A DNA stretch of 64,000 nucleotides from Citrobacter freundii. Its GTDB lineage: Bacteria > Pseudomonadota > Gammaproteobacteria > Enterobacterales > Enterobacteriaceae. The stretch covers positions 1 through 64,000 of the forward strand of contig NZ_JAALBX010000009.1 in NCBI RefSeq assembly GCF_011077955.1, written 5' to 3'. The notes beneath the pieces are model-generated. The model was not told where the DNA came from. It saw only the letters and a list, made by a program, of their open reading frames with translations, and did no database searches. The translations under genes were made by a program, and so were the position numbers. This document shows, piece by piece, positions 10,412-20,130 of this stretch (position 1 is the stretch's first letter; every line of letters starts with the position of its first letter).

Positions 10412-11416
10412 ATGGGCGATAGTATTCTTTCTCAAGCCGAAATTGACGCGTTGTTGAATGGCGATAGTGACGACAACGTTGAACAAAACAAGGCTGGCGT
10501 TAACGACAGCAATATTCGCCCTTATGATCCTAATACCCAACGTCGGGTGGTGCGTGAGCGTCTCCAGGCGTTGGAGATCATTAACGAGCGTTTCGCCCGT
10601 CAGTTCCGTATGGGACTGTTTAACCTGTTGCGCCGCAGCCCCGATATTACCGTTGGTGCTATCCGCATTCAGCCGTATCACGAGTTTGCCCGCAACCTGC
10701 CGGTGCCGACCAACCTTAACCTGATTCATTTAAAACCGCTGCGCGGCACCGGGCTGTTTGTCTTTTCGCCAAGCCTGGTGTTTATCGCCGTGGATAACTT
10801 GTTCGGCGGTGACGGGCGCTTCCCGACGAAAGTGGAAGGGCGTGAGTTTACCCATACCGAACAGCGCGTGATTATGCGCATGCTGAAGTTGGCCCTGGAG
10901 TCTTACAGCGACGCGTGGAAAGCGATTAACCCGCTGGATGTGGAATATGTGCGTTCTGAAATGCAGGTGAAATTCACCAACATTACCACCTCCCCGAACG
11001 ACATCGTGGTGAACACGCCGTTCCATGTGGAAATCGGCAACCTGACCGGCGAGTTTAATATCTGCCTGCCGTTTAGCATGATTGAACCCCTGCGTGAGCT
11101 GCTGGTGAATCCGCCGCTGGAAAACTCCCGTAATGAAGATCAAAACTGGCGCGAGAACCTGGTGCGTCAGGTGCAGCATTCCGAGCTTGAGTTGGTGGCG
11201 AACTTTGCTGATGTCTCCATGCGACTGTCAAATATTCTTAAATTAAAGCCGGGCGATGTGCTGCCCATCGACAAACCGGATCGCATTATTGCCCATGTGG
11301 ATGGCGTACCGGTACTGACCAGCCAGTACGGCACGGTAAACGGCCAGTACGCACTGCGCGTTGAACACCTGATCAACCCGATTTTACATTCGCTGAATGA
11401 GGAACAGCCCAAATGA
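10412..11416 (+). CDS. fliM: Flagellar motor switch protein FliM
   Basis: 334 residues from the ATG at 10412 (MGDSILSQAEIDALLNGD), matching the usual length. The start of the longer frame lies inside fliL and is not used. The N-terminal LSQAEIDALL segment is the CheY-P binding helix, the middle CheC-like domain forms the C-ring wall, and the C-terminal SpoA-like domain binds FliN. It overlaps fliN by 4 bp. Confidence 0.98.
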   Translation: MGDSILSQAEIDALLNGDSDDNVEQNKAGVNDSNIRPYDPNTQRRVVRERLQALEIINERFARQFRMGLFNLLRRSPDITVGAIRIQPYHEFARNLPVPTNLNLIHLKPLRGTGLFVFSPSLVFIAVDNLFGGDGRFPTKVEGREFTHTEQRVIMRMLKLALESYSDAWKAINPLDVEYVRSEMQVKFTNITTSPNDIVVNTPFHVEIGNLTGEFNICLPFSMIEPLRELLVNPPLENSRNEDQNWRENLVRQVQHSELELVANFADVSMRLSNILKLKPGDVLPIDKPDRIIAHVDGVPVLTSQYGTVNGQYALRVEHLINPILHSLNEEQPK

Positions 11417-11820
11417 GTGATATTAACAATCCGTCCGACGAAAACGGCTCCGTGGACGATCTGTGGGCTGAAGCAATGAGCGAGCAAAAGACAGCCCCAA
11501 AAAGCGCCACCGATAATGTTTTTCGCGCTTTAGAAGGCAATGATGTCAGCGGGACGCTTCAGGATATCGATTTAATTATGGATATCCCGGTGAAGCTCAC
11601 CGTAGAACTCGGCCGCACCCGCATGACCATTAAAGAACTGTTGCGCCTGACGCAGGGTTCCGTAGTGGCGCTGGAAGGCCTTGCCGGCGAGCCGCTGGAT
11701 ATCTTGATTAACGGCTATTTGATAGCCCAGGGTGAAGTCGTGGTCGTCGCCGATAAATATGGCGTGCGCATTACCGATATTATCACCCCGTCCGAACGTA
11801 TGCGTCGACTGAGCCGCTAA
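11413..11820 (+). CDS. fliN: Flagellar motor switch protein FliN
   Basis: 135 residues. The variable acidic N-terminus is followed by a SpoA domain (DIPVKLTVELGRTRMTIKEL... LNGYLIAQGEVVVVADKYGV-type). FliN forms the base of the C ring and docks FliH-FliI. Stop and next start overlap as TAATG with fliO. No anomalies. Confidence 0.98.
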   Translation: MSDINNPSDENGSVDDLWAEAMSEQKTAPKSATDNVFRALEGNDVSGTLQDIDLIMDIPVKLTVELGRTRMTIKELLRLTQGSVVALEGLAGEPLDILINGYLIAQGEVVVVADKYGVRITDIITPSERMRRLSR

Positions 11821-12206
11821 TGACGACCCAAACCGCCACCGTCGCTGCGCCGCAGCCAATGCCGCACGCTGGATCGTCGCTGATACAGGTCAGCGGCGCG
11901 CTGGCGGTAATTATTGTACTGATTTTGCTGGCAGGATGGGTTGCTAAACGTATTGGTTTCAGCCCCAAAAGCGGCCTAAGCCGTGATGTCAAAGTACGCA
12001 GTAGCGTAAGCCTTGGCGCCCGCGAGCGCATTGTGGTGGTGGAAGTGGATGATGCCCGGCTGGTGCTTGGCGTGACAGCGTCGCAAATCACCCATCTTCA
12101 TACCCTGCCCCCGGCCTCCGTTGAGGACGCGCCGACGCAAGCGTCGCCTGGGTCTGAGTTCCAGAATCTGATGAAAAACCTGCTTTCTCGTAACGGAAAA
12201 CGTTGA
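11820..12206 (+). CDS. fliO: Flagellar biosynthesis protein FliO
   Basis: 128 residues with one membrane segment (about residues 23-42, [19 protein letters not shown]) and a small cytoplasmic domain. FliO helps assemble the FliP ring of the export gate and is the least conserved gate gene. It is translationally coupled to fliN (TAATG) and to fliP (TGATG). Confidence 0.96.
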   Translation: MTTQTATVAAPQPMPHAGSSLIQVSGALAVIIVLILLAGWVAKRIGFSPKSGLSRDVKVRSSVSLGARERIVVVEVDDARLVLGVTASQITHLHTLPPASVEDAPTQASPGSEFQNLMKNLLSRNGKR

Positions 12207-12940
12207 TGCGTCGCCTCTCTTTATTTTTACTCGCCCTGGGTCTGGTGACGACGCCTGCCCTCGCGCAACTCCCGGGTATTGTCAGTCAGCCGTTAGCCAA
12301 CGGCGGACAGAGCTGGTCTCTGCCAGTGCAAACCCTGGTGTTCATCACCTCGTTGACGTTTTTACCCGCCATTCTGCTGATGATGACAAGCTTCACCCGC
12401 ATCATTATTGTGTTTGGCCTGCTGCGCAACGCCTTAGGTACGCCGTCCGCGCCGCCAAATCAGGTGCTGCTGGGACTGACGCTGTTTTTGACGTTTTTTA
12501 TCATGTCGCCGGTGCTGGATAAAATTTATACCGACGCCTACAAGCCCTTTAGTGAAGACAAGATAACCATGGACGTGGCGCTGGAAAAAGGCGCCCAGCC
12601 ACTGCGTGAATTTATGCTGCGTCAGACCCGCCAGGCCGATCTGGCGCTCTTCGCAAGGCTTGCCAATATTCCTGAGCTGCAAGGCCCGGAAGCCGTGCCG
12701 ATGCGCATTCTGCTGCCCGCCTATGTCACCAGCGAATTGAAAACCGCCTTTCAGATTGGTTTTACCGTGTTCATTCCATTTCTGATAATCGATCTGGTTA
12801 TCGCAAGCGTACTCATGGCGCTGGGGATGATGATGGTGCCACCGGCCACGATAGCACTGCCGTTCAAGCTTATGCTTTTCGTACTGGTTGACGGCTGGCA
12901 GTTGCTGGTAGGTTCCCTTGCGCAAAGTTTCTACAGTTAA
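12206..12940 (+). CDS. fliP: Flagellar export gate protein FliP
   Basis: 244 residues from the ATG that overlaps the fliO stop (TGATG); an in-frame TTG 3 bp upstream is less likely. FliP begins with a cleavable signal peptide (ending TTPALAQ), and its mature part is among the most conserved gate sequences ([20 protein letters not shown], then [20 protein letters not shown]). Five FliP subunits with FliQ and FliR form the helical export gate. Confidence 0.98.
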   Translation: MRRLSLFLLALGLVTTPALAQLPGIVSQPLANGGQSWSLPVQTLVFITSLTFLPAILLMMTSFTRIIIVFGLLRNALGTPSAPPNQVLLGLTLFLTFFIMSPVLDKIYTDAYKPFSEDKITMDVALEKGAQPLREFMLRQTRQADLALFARLANIPELQGPEAVPMRILLPAYVTSELKTAFQIGFTVFIPFLIIDLVIASVLMALGMMMVPPATIALPFKLMLFVLVDGWQLLVGSLAQSFYS

Positions 12941-12952
12941 CGGAGAACGCCG

Positions 12953-13222
12953 ATGACACCTGAATCGGTCATGATGATGGGCACTGAAGCCATGAAAGTG
13001 GCACTGGCGCTCGCGGCTCCGCTACTGCTGGTGGCGCTGGTTACCGGTCTGATTATTAGTATTCTGCAAGCCGCTACGCAAATTAACGAGATGACCCTGT
13101 CGTTTATCCCGAAGATCCTTGCGGTATTCGTTGCGATTGTGACTGCTGGCCCGTGGATGCTGAATCTGTTACTGGATTACATGCGTACCCTGTTCAGCAA
13201 TTTGCCTTATATCATCGGATAA
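12953..13222 (+). CDS. fliQ: Flagellar export gate protein FliQ
   Basis: 89 residues with two membrane helices forming a hairpin, the standard FliQ architecture ([20 protein letters not shown], then [16 protein letters not shown]). GGAGAACGCCG precedes the ATG. It lies 12 bp after fliP and 4 bp before fliR. Confidence 0.98.
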   Translation: MTPESVMMMGTEAMKVALALAAPLLLVALVTGLIISILQAATQINEMTLSFIPKILAVFVAIVTAGPWMLNLLLDYMRTLFSNLPYIIG

Positions 13223-13226
13223 TCCG

Positions 13227-14021
13227 ATGTTACATGTCACAAGCGACCAATGGCTTCAATGGATTAGCCTCTATTTCTGGCCGCTAATCCGTGTGCTGGC
13301 GCTGATTTCCACCGCACCCATTCTGGGCGAGCGCGTCATTAGCAAACGGGTCAAGATTGGCCTGGCGTTTATGATAACCTGGATTATCGCGCCGTCGATC
13401 CCGGCCAGTAATGTAACAATATTCTCGGCGGCAGGTTTTTGGGTCGCCCTTCAGCAAATTCTGATTGGTATCGCGCTTGGGTTTACCATGCAATTCGCCT
13501 TTGCTGCCGTTCGCACCGCCGGTGAAATTATCGGCCTGCAAATGGGCCTCTCGTTCGCCACGTTCTTCGATCCCGCCAGTAAACTTAATATGCCGGTCGT
13601 GGCGCGATTCATGGATATGCTGGCAATGCTGCTGTTTTTGACCCTTAACGGGCACCTGTGGATGATTTCTATGCTGGTGGATACGTTCCACACGCTGCCA
13701 ATTAATGGCGATCCGCTGAACAGCAATGCTTTCTATGCGCTGGCAAAATCAGGCGGGCTTATTTTCCTCAATGGCTTAATGCTGGCGCTGCCGATAGTTA
13801 CCCTGCTGCTGACGCTTAACCTCGCGCTTGGTTTGTTAAACCGCATGTCTCCACAGCTCTCCGTCTTCGCCATCGGCTTTCCGCTGACGCTCAGTATTGG
13901 CATGGCGGTGTTTATTGCATTAATGCCTTTAATAGCGCCTTTCTGTGAACATTTATTCAGCGAGATCTTTTCCTTATTAAGCGATATTTTAAGCGAAATT
14001 CCCGCCACCCCTTCTCCTTAA
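13227..14021 (+). CDS. fliR: Flagellar export gate protein FliR
   Basis: 264 residues, multi-helix membrane protein. FliR plugs the FliP5 ring and acts as a fused P/Q-like subunit. Conserved pieces include [17 protein letters not shown] and [16 protein letters not shown]. It is the last gene of the operon; the 312 bp beyond it lead to rcsA. Confidence 0.97.
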   Translation: MLHVTSDQWLQWISLYFWPLIRVLALISTAPILGERVISKRVKIGLAFMITWIIAPSIPASNVTIFSAAGFWVALQQILIGIALGFTMQFAFAAVRTAGEIIGLQMGLSFATFFDPASKLNMPVVARFMDMLAMLLFLTLNGHLWMISMLVDTFHTLPINGDPLNSNAFYALAKSGGLIFLNGLMLALPIVTLLLTLNLALGLLNRMSPQLSVFAIGFPLTLSIGMAVFIALMPLIAPFCEHLFSEIFSLLSDILSEIPATPSP

Positions 14022-14333
14022 ATTTTGTAATGGAATACTAAGGTAAATCCTAAAAGGAAATACAAATAACATCGACCAGCATAACGCTGACGCGGTGTAT
14101 ATGCTTTTATCGCCCTCACATTCCTTTACATTTGATTTACTTTAAGACCTTTCCTGGCAAATTAAGCGGCGCTTTACGGGATAGTGATGACGCCTGAATA
14201 TATCATGTGGTTCCGCGTGTAGTAACACGGTGAAATATTTCATACTTATGAATATTTTTCGATACCTACATGAACAGGCAGGGTAATGGATTCGTTGTGT
14301 TTTAACGGATAACGCGATGAGTGAGGGTGGGTC
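14022..14333 (+). promoter_or_regulatory. rcsA promoter and leader region
   Basis: No gene is visible in these 312 bp. The region carries the RcsAB box at 14039-14052 and then a long AT-rich leader. In E. coli the equivalent stretch is silenced by H-NS and contains the DsrA target for anti-silencing; this is family knowledge and is not demonstrated here. Confidence 0.6.
14039..14052 (+). promoter_or_regulatory. RcsAB box
   Basis: TAAGGTAAATCCTA matches the consensus TAAGaatatTCCTA at both conserved ends (TAAG and TCCTA). Its position upstream of rcsA fits the known autoregulation of rcsA by the RcsA-RcsB heterodimer. Confidence 0.75.
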
Positions 14334-14957
14334 ATGTCAACGATCATCATGGATTTATGCAGCTATACCAGACTGGGACTAATCGGTTATTTAGCCAGTC
14401 GGGGAGTGCGAAAAAGAAAAATAACGCAAGTGAATGATGTTGAAAGTCTTGAAAAGCAGTGCCAGCTAATGCAGCCGCACGTGGTTTTTATTAATGAGGA
14501 CTGCTTTATACATGATGCCGAACGGAGTCAGCATATCAAGCAGATCATTAATCAACATCCCGGAACATTATTTATTGTCTTTATGGCGATAGCTAACCTG
14601 CATTTTGATGAGTATTTACGGGTACGAAAAAATTTATTAATAAGCTCGAAATCGATTAAGCCGGAATCACTTGATGAACTATTAGGAAATTATCTGACCA
14701 ATGCCGCACAATGTTTAGGAAATATCGCACTGCCGACGCTCTCGTTAAGCCGTACGGAGTCGAGTATGTTGCGCATGTGGATGTCTGGCCAGGGAACCAT
14801 TCAAATTTCTGACCAGATGAATATCAAGGCGAAAACCGTTTCCTCTCACAAGGGCAATATCAAGCGCAAAATTAAAACCCATAATAAGCAGGTTATTTAC
14901 CACGTGGTGCGCCTGGCGGATAACGTGACCAACGGAATCATTGTCAATATGCGCTAA
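14334..14957 (+). CDS. rcsA: Colanic acid capsule activator RcsA
   Basis: 207 residues. It is an auxiliary LuxR-type regulator that pairs with phosphorylated RcsB to activate capsule genes and repress flhDC. The N-terminal receiver-like domain lacks a functional phosphorylation pocket. The C-terminal helix-turn-helix spans about 138-200 ([20 protein letters not shown], then [19 protein letters not shown]). GAGGGTGGGTC precedes the ATG. The protein is a Lon substrate in E. coli. Its place between the flagellar genes and dsrA/dsrB is conserved. Confidence 0.97.
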   Translation: MSTIIMDLCSYTRLGLIGYLASRGVRKRKITQVNDVESLEKQCQLMQPHVVFINEDCFIHDAERSQHIKQIINQHPGTLFIVFMAIANLHFDEYLRVRKNLLISSKSIKPESLDELLGNYLTNAAQCLGNIALPTLSLSRTESSMLRMWMSGQGTIQISDQMNIKAKTVSSHKGNIKRKIKTHNKQVIYHVVRLADNVTNGIIVNMR

Positions 14958-15013
14958 GCAGTAACCCATCTCTGGCCGTGCTGGAGATGGATTTAATACT
15001 GATAAGCGACGGT

Positions 15014-15202
15014 TTACTCGACCTTTTCCACAAAGATGCCGTCGGGGTGGTCTTTTTCATTAAAGAACCAGATGCCCATCGGATAGTCTTCCAGCGACAC
15101 CAGATACATGGTGCCTTCATTATATGGCTCTACCGCCAGTACAACGCCTGGTCGACGCGGACCCCCGTCCGTTTTCACCGTGACCCGATCGTTAATATTC
15201 AT
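15014..15202 (-). CDS. dsrB: DsrB family small protein
   Basis: 62 residues, starting [20 protein letters not shown] with GGAGGCAGT upstream, and ending DGIFVEKVE as in E. coli DsrB. The function is unknown; in E. coli its expression is RpoS-dependent. The in-frame upstream extension to 15241 is rejected because the ribosome site and family length fit the inner ATG. It is convergent with rcsA. Confidence 0.93.
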   Translation of the reverse strand: MNINDRVTVKTDGGPRRPGVVLAVEPYNEGTMYLVSLEDYPMGIWFFNEKDHPDGIFVEKVE

Positions 15203-15332
15203 ACTGCCTCCTCCTGTTTTGATAGTGGCAGTGTAGAACAATTCTCATTTTCTGGCACGACCTGCGCCAGGACGTAATGCATTTTTCTATCGTCTACACT
15301 TAGAGGCAGGCTTACTGCGCGAGGTACTGCCG

Positions 15333-15566
15333 ATGAAGACCGTGAAAACGTTCAGCGATGGCACACAACGGGAATTGACTATAGATGTCGACGCGTTGCT
15401 GAAAGCGATTAATGAAATCAGTGAGAGTGAGGTCCGGCCGGTTGTTGATGCCGATGAGCCGAACCGGGTCAGCGTGAATGGTCATGATTATCACACCTAC
15501 AGTGAACTGGCCGACGCGTTTGAACTGGATATTCATGATTTTTCGGTTAACGAGGTTAACCGATAG
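15333..15566 (+). CDS. yodD: YodD family stress-induced small protein
   Basis: 77 residues, closely resembling E. coli YodD (SVNGHDYHTYSELADAFELD, then IHDFSVNEVNR). It is an acidic soluble protein induced by peroxide, cadmium and acid in E. coli; the molecular role is unknown. The stop lies only a few bases from the 3' end of the DsrA sRNA on the opposite strand, so the two transcripts converge on the same terminator region. Confidence 0.92.
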   Translation: MKTVKTFSDGTQRELTIDVDALLKAINEISESEVRPVVDADEPNRVSVNGHDYHTYSELADAFELDIHDFSVNEVNR

Positions 15567-15568
15567 AT

Positions 15569-15653
15569 AAAAATATCCCGGCGGGGGCGCCGGGATAAAA
15601 CTTGCTAAGCAAGAAGAAAGTAAAATTCGTTACACCAGGAAATCTGATGCGAC
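15569..15653 (-). ncRNA. dsrA: DsrA small regulatory RNA
   Basis: The minus strand reads GCATCAGATTTCCTGGTGTA, then ACGAATTTTACTTTC, then TTCTTGCTTAGCAAG, then a GC-rich hairpin (15575-15583 with 15588-15596) and a U-run. The first stem-loop and rpoS-pairing part match E. coli DsrA almost exactly, the hns-pairing middle differs slightly (TTAGCAAG for TTAAGCAAG), and the terminator stem has a different sequence but the same shape. A promoter is visible upstream. DsrA is an Hfq-dependent activator of rpoS and repressor of hns. About 85 nt; both ends are estimates. Confidence 0.92.
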
Positions 15654-15657
15654 ACCA

Positions 15658-15686
15658 ACGATATAGGCAATTTTTTTGCGTGACAA
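15658..15686 (-). promoter_or_regulatory. Promoter of dsrA
   Basis: TTGTCA at 15681-15686 and TATCGT at 15658-15663 with a 17-bp spacer place the start near 15651-15653, the expected DsrA 5' end. The TTGTCA box matches what I recall of the E. coli dsrA promoter. Confidence 0.65.
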
Positions 15687-15873
15687 GGAAATATTCATTA
15701 TATAAATGCATGTTAATTTTGAATAAATCAGACAAATATCTTGCCACCCTGCACGGCTGCGGCCTGGCAGGTAGAGATTGCTGGCGTTTCGCGCAATAAC
15801 CGGACGCTGATTGGGAGTATTCTTAAGACCGATTTAGCCATACTTTACGTGCCGCTATTAATAAGGATCGCTT

Positions 15874-16692
15874 ATGCCTTCACTGACTGATTCACTGCTG
15901 ATTGTTTCCGATCTCGATGGATGTTTACTAGACAGTCATACCCAGGAGTGGGATCCGGCGATCCCCATGCTTGATAGCCTGCGCGAGCATCATATCCCGG
16001 TGATCTTGTGCAGCAGCAAAACCGCAGCGGAAACCATAGCGATTCAGCGTGAGCTCGGTCTGCAAGGCGAGGCCTTTATTGCCGAAAACGGCGCGGTCAT
16101 CCAGCTCAACGAGGAATGGGACGATCACCCTCAGTATCCCCGAATGATTAATGGCGATACCCACGAGTCGATACGTAAAGTGATAAACGAATTGCGTCAC
16201 ACCCACGGTTATAAATTCACGACTTATGATGATGTGGATGACGCCATGATAGGCGAAATCACCGGGCTGCCTGCGAAGATGATTGCGCTTGCCAAATTGC
16301 AGGAGGCATCACAAACGTTGATATGGCGCGATAGTGATGAACGGTTATCCTCCTTCAATAATGAATTAAACAGCCTCGGCCTGTGTATGCTGGAAGGCGG
16401 GCATTTCTGGCATGTGCTCGATCAGCGCGGCGGTAAAGGATCGGCGTTAACCTGGCTTATCGATCAGTATCGTCACCGCGAGGGTAAACGCCCGGTCACT
16501 ATCGCCATCGGCGACAGTCCGAATGATGTCAGCATGCTGGACGTAGCGAATTATGCCGTGATTGTGCATGGCTACAGCAAGCAGCCCGTGGTAGTAAAAA
16601 ACGACGACCCTGAACGCGTGTATCGCACGAAGGCGCACGGCCCGGAAGGCTGGACCGAGGGGCTTGAGCATTTTCTCTCTCCCCTACCCTGA
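15874..16692 (+). CDS. yedP: Mannosyl-3-phosphoglycerate phosphatase-type HAD hydrolase YedP
   Basis: 272 residues. HAD phosphatase motif I is IVSDLDGCLLDSHT near the N-terminus; the late acidic motif is IAIGDSPNDVSMLDVAN. These are typical of the sugar phosphatase (Cof/MPGP) subfamily. AAGGATCGCTT precedes the ATG. The family dephosphorylates mannosyl-3-phosphoglycerate, but the synthase partner is not in the window and the true substrate in enterics is unsettled. It converges with yedQ, overlapping its 3' end by 9 bp. Confidence 0.93.
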   Translation: MPSLTDSLLIVSDLDGCLLDSHTQEWDPAIPMLDSLREHHIPVILCSSKTAAETIAIQRELGLQGEAFIAENGAVIQLNEEWDDHPQYPRMINGDTHESIRKVINELRHTHGYKFTTYDDVDDAMIGEITGLPAKMIALAKLQEASQTLIWRDSDERLSSFNNELNSLGLCMLEGGHFWHVLDQRGGKGSALTWLIDQYRHREGKRPVTIAIGDSPNDVSMLDVANYAVIVHGYSKQPVVVKNDDPERVYRTKAHGPEGWTEGLEHFLSPLP

Positions 16693-18348
16693 GGAGCAAA
16701 TACGATTGCGTCCCGCTTGCTTGGCCTGATAGAGACGGCGGTCGGCGACAGATTGCAGATGTTCAAAGTCGTAGTCCTGCTCAAGGACCGCGCAACTGAT
16801 GCCAAATGAGGCGCTGATACGGATTGTGGTGTGTGGGCGTACCAGAATTTCTTTGCTGTTAAGGCGTTCGCGGATACGCTCCGCGATGGCCGCCGCATCC
16901 GGCAACAGCGTCCCTGGCAGTATGATACAAAACTCCTCCCCGCCCACGCGTCCGGCGATATCATCGCCGCGCAGCGCCTGGCGCACGATCCCCGCCGCAT
17001 GAAGCAACGCTTTATCGCCAGCCTGATGCCCCCAGGTATCGTTAATCCCTTTGAAATGGTCCAGGTCGATTTGGATAACGCAAAACGGCATTTGCTGATG
17101 CTGACAGCGCGCGGCAATCCGCTTCGCCCGCTCAATAAAAGCGCCGCGGTTAAACAGGTGGGTTTGTGAATCATAGGAAGCGCGCCAGCGCAGCGCTTCT
17201 TGCAGGGAATACATATTCCGGACCATGCGGCGAATCACATACCACGACCCCAGCAGCATCAAGGAAAAGAGCAGCCACAGCAGCCCTAATACCAGTAAAA
17301 TGCTGCCAAATTCGCTGTGCAGACTCTGTTTAAGGGAATAGATCCTGACCAGCACGCCATCAAAGAAGTTGAGTTTTGCCCAGCTCACATAACGGCTGCC
17401 GATGCGCATGCCCCCTTCGTTATGCAAGCCCATTTCGCCTGTTAACGTCTCGCGTTCGTGTTGATTCAATCCGCTCCGGGCAGGTAAGGTTTCAGCCGAG
17501 GTGGCAATAACCTGAAAATCTTTGTCGAGGAGCAAGATTTCCCCGGAGTCACGGCGAAACATTGCCTCGTTTAAAAAGTTATTCATGGTTCCCTGAGTAA
17601 AATCCATCGCCAGCACCCCATACCACTGGTTTTGGTAATCCAGCGGCAGGCTTGCCGTGATAACCCGATCATCCTGATGGGTTGCCTCTTTGGCATGGGT
17701 CCAGCGTACGCCGCGCTCCGGATTATTATGCTGCGTCTGACTGTTGAAATACGGTCGCGACACTAACCGATGATAGCGGGCGGTGATATTTTCCTGGCCG
17801 TCAGGGTGGTTACTGGAAAGAAAAAAACCGGCGCGCGAGGTATAAAAAGTGCGTTGCTGGCGATCCTGTTGTGGATCGGTCAGTTGCAGGAGTGAGCCAA
17901 ACTCCAGCGCGGCCAACACTTCACTCTGGAGGCGATCTTCATCCCGGTTTAACAGGGGGTTCTGGCGAACATGCTCATCAGAGACACCGTTAAGCGGCAA
18001 ACCGCGTGACGCGCCCGGATGAATTTGCCAGTCATCCGACTGACGCTGCCTTGCGAATGCAGACAGGGCTGCATCGGTGCGTTTGTTAGCAAGGGGCGAG
18101 GTCAGGGAGTGCTGCATCGCAGCGCGATAAAACTGCAGTTTATCGACGCTGTACTGGAGATGGCGATCAAGCGCGGCGGCAATAGACTGTATACGGTTTT
18201 CTTGACTGGCGGTCCAGCCATTTTCCAGCACCACGATTTCCCGCCACGTTAATAACGTCGAGCACAGAAACACCACCAGAAAGCACAGGTTAACGATTTT
18301 AATCGGATGCTTGATTCGCCAAGGGGACGGTTTGGTTTCTAGCGGCAC
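16684..18348 (-). CDS. dgcQ: Diguanylate cyclase DgcQ (YedQ)
   Basis: 554 residues from a GTG at 18348 preceded by GGGAG at 8 nt; the frame can be extended to a TTG at 18399, but that has no ribosome site. Membrane segment near the N-terminus (IVNLCFLVVFLCSTLL), a large periplasmic sensor domain, a second membrane segment (LLVLGLLWLLFSLMLLGSWY), then a GGDEF-type cyclase with GGEEF about 85 residues before the end. It makes cyclic di-GMP, which favours biofilm and exopolysaccharide over motility. It lies near the flagellar cluster, as in E. coli. Confidence 0.94.
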   Translation of the reverse strand: MPLETKPSPWRIKHPIKIVNLCFLVVFLCSTLLTWREIVVLENGWTASQENRIQSIAAALDRHLQYSVDKLQFYRAAMQHSLTSPLANKRTDAALSAFARQRQSDDWQIHPGASRGLPLNGVSDEHVRQNPLLNRDEDRLQSEVLAALEFGSLLQLTDPQQDRQQRTFYTSRAGFFLSSNHPDGQENITARYHRLVSRPYFNSQTQHNNPERGVRWTHAKEATHQDDRVITASLPLDYQNQWYGVLAMDFTQGTMNNFLNEAMFRRDSGEILLLDKDFQVIATSAETLPARSGLNQHERETLTGEMGLHNEGGMRIGSRYVSWAKLNFFDGVLVRIYSLKQSLHSEFGSILLVLGLLWLLFSLMLLGSWYVIRRMVRNMYSLQEALRWRASYDSQTHLFNRGAFIERAKRIAARCQHQQMPFCVIQIDLDHFKGINDTWGHQAGDKALLHAAGIVRQALRGDDIAGRVGGEEFCIILPGTLLPDAAAIAERIRERLNSKEILVRPHTTIRISASFGISCAVLEQDYDFEHLQSVADRRLYQAKQAGRNRICSSG

Positions 18349-18586
18349 GGAAAACGCTCCCTGAAAACCCGCGCCGTACAAGGCCGGGAGAGATGACAAA
18401 CAGGAAACTGCAAACGACGCTGATGCCCCGAACGCGGGCGTTAAATCGCGCAGGGAAGCCAGATAATTTTATTGCGTCTGCTCACCGTTGCTCGCGGTCA
18501 GCCGTTGATCTGGAGGGCGAAAGTAAAGAGGGAAACCTTTCGGCTCCCCTCTTCATAATAAAGATACCCGTCTTGCTGACATGCGA

Positions 18587-18769
18587 TCAATGGCTTTCTT
18601 CACGTGTTGCTGGTTGACCTACGGTTAACTCGTCTTCACGAAAAGCTTCACGCTGTACGCCGTAACCGTCATACCAGCGGCATTCCACCATGCCGCTCGA
18701 ATAACCCGTTACCACCATGCGCGGACCACCATTTTTGCGTTTAACCTCATCGCTGACCACAAAGACCAT
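18587..18769 (-). CDS. yodC: YodC family small protein (DUF2158-like)
   Basis: 60 residues (MVFVVSDEVKRKNGGPRMVV, then VECRWYDGYGVQREAF). The ATG is preceded by AGGAGG at ideal spacing. It is a small beta-rich protein with the conserved KRKNGGPxMxV start of the family. The function is unknown. The 187 bp between it and yedQ hold no gene. Confidence 0.9.
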   Translation of the reverse strand: MVFVVSDEVKRKNGGPRMVVTGYSSGMVECRWYDGYGVQREAFREDELTVGQPATREESH

Positions 18770-18858
18770 ACCTGCCTCCTTAATCAGTATGAAACGATTA
18801 CAACATAGTCAATTATGGCGATCTTTGCCTGGTTCACTCAATAATTTTGAGGATAATC

Positions 18859-19773
18859 CTAATGAGCGGCTTTTCCGCGCAGTCTGGCAATGGTATTAAC
18901 CGCCACCAGCACAATCGTGCCGATAACAAACCCAATCACCAGATTCAGCAGCAGCGGCAGGATCGCTTCTACCGCGCCGCCGCCCTGTTTAGCCCAATGC
19001 TCAATGGCGTGATGCACGGGCGCCACGCCATGAACCACAATACCGCCGCCCACCAGGAACATAGCGAGCGTGCCTAAAATCGACAGCGCCTTCATTAACC
19101 AGGGCGCGGTGACCAGCAAGGCTTTACCGATACCTCTGGCAATAGCGGACGATTTTTTCTCCAGCCAAAAACCGAGATCGTCGAGTTTGACAATGATGCC
19201 GACAATGCCATACACGCCCAGGGTGACGAGAATAGCGATCCCGGATAACACCAGAACCTGATCCAACAGCGGCGCCTCGGCCACAATACCAAGCGTTATC
19301 GCCACGATTTCCGCAGACAGAATAAAATCGGTACGAATGGCGCCTTTGACTTTATCTCGCTCGTAGACCTTTGGATCCTGAGCGGCAATGGCGTCGAGGC
19401 GAGCCTTACGCTCTTCGGGGGTTTCCTTATGTTTGCGCGCCTGCCAGGAATGGACCACTTTTTCCACCCCTTCGTAACATAAAAACGCGCCGCCAATCAT
19501 AAGCAGCGGCGTAATCGCCCAGGGAGCGAAGGCGCTAATAATCAGGGCTAATGGCACCAGAATCGCTTTGTTAAGCAACGACCCCTTCGCCACACTCCAG
19601 ACGACAGGCAGTTCGCGGTTGGCCCTCACGCCGGATACCTGTTGGGCGTTCAGCGACAGGTCGTCCCCCAGCACCCCTGCGGTTTTCTTTGCCGCCAGTT
19701 TTCCCATCATCGACACGTCATCAAGCAGCGTGGCGATATCATCCAATAATGTTAACAAACTACTCCCGGCCAA
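18859..19773 (-). CDS. yedI: YedI family inner-membrane protein (DUF808), TTG start
   Basis: 304 residues, within one residue of the E. coli protein, when started at the TTG at 19771-19773 ([20 protein letters not shown]). GAAGGAAG lies 6 bp before this TTG. The frame continues upstream to an ATG at 19848, but those 25 extra residues have no counterpart in the family and no ribosome site. Multiple membrane helices; the conserved block [20 protein letters not shown] is present. The function is unknown. Confidence 0.9.
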   Translation of the reverse strand: MAGSSLLTLLDDIATLLDDVSMMGKLAAKKTAGVLGDDLSLNAQQVSGVRANRELPVVWSVAKGSLLNKAILVPLALIISAFAPWAITPLLMIGGAFLCYEGVEKVVHSWQARKHKETPEERKARLDAIAAQDPKVYERDKVKGAIRTDFILSAEIVAITLGIVAEAPLLDQVLVLSGIAILVTLGVYGIVGIIVKLDDLGFWLEKKSSAIARGIGKALLVTAPWLMKALSILGTLAMFLVGGGIVVHGVAPVHHAIEHWAKQGGGAVEAILPLLLNLVIGFVIGTIVLVAVNTIARLRGKAAH

Positions 19774-20130
19774 AATGCACTTCCTTCTGTATGGTTTTAC
19801 TGTCTCAAAGTATGGAACAAAAGCGAGGCGTTCGGTAATAAACTCCACGCCTATCAGAATAATGGCGCGCGCCGTGCACAGAAACGAACGGAGGGTGCCG
19901 AATTTTTATGCGCTCCCGTTAGCCCGTCAGGGTGTCAACATTTATTTAACCATTCTGGAACATTAAATGACTCGCAACGTAAATAGTTTTCGCGTTCACT
20001 ATAAGCCCGTTATGCTTCGTTGATGGCCTGTCTTATACAAATCCACGCCAGTGAAGTGTCTCGTTTTGCCCGTTTTTGCGCCGCCTGTGCTGCGGCGTGT
20101 TGGTCGTTTTTCATCAAGTCGTGAGGGAGT
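19774..20130. other. Spacer between divergent yedI and yedA
   Basis: 357 bp with promoters for two divergent genes expected. I see no RNA gene and no strong operator palindrome. GTGAGGGAGT before 20131 is the yedA ribosome site. Confidence 0.4.
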
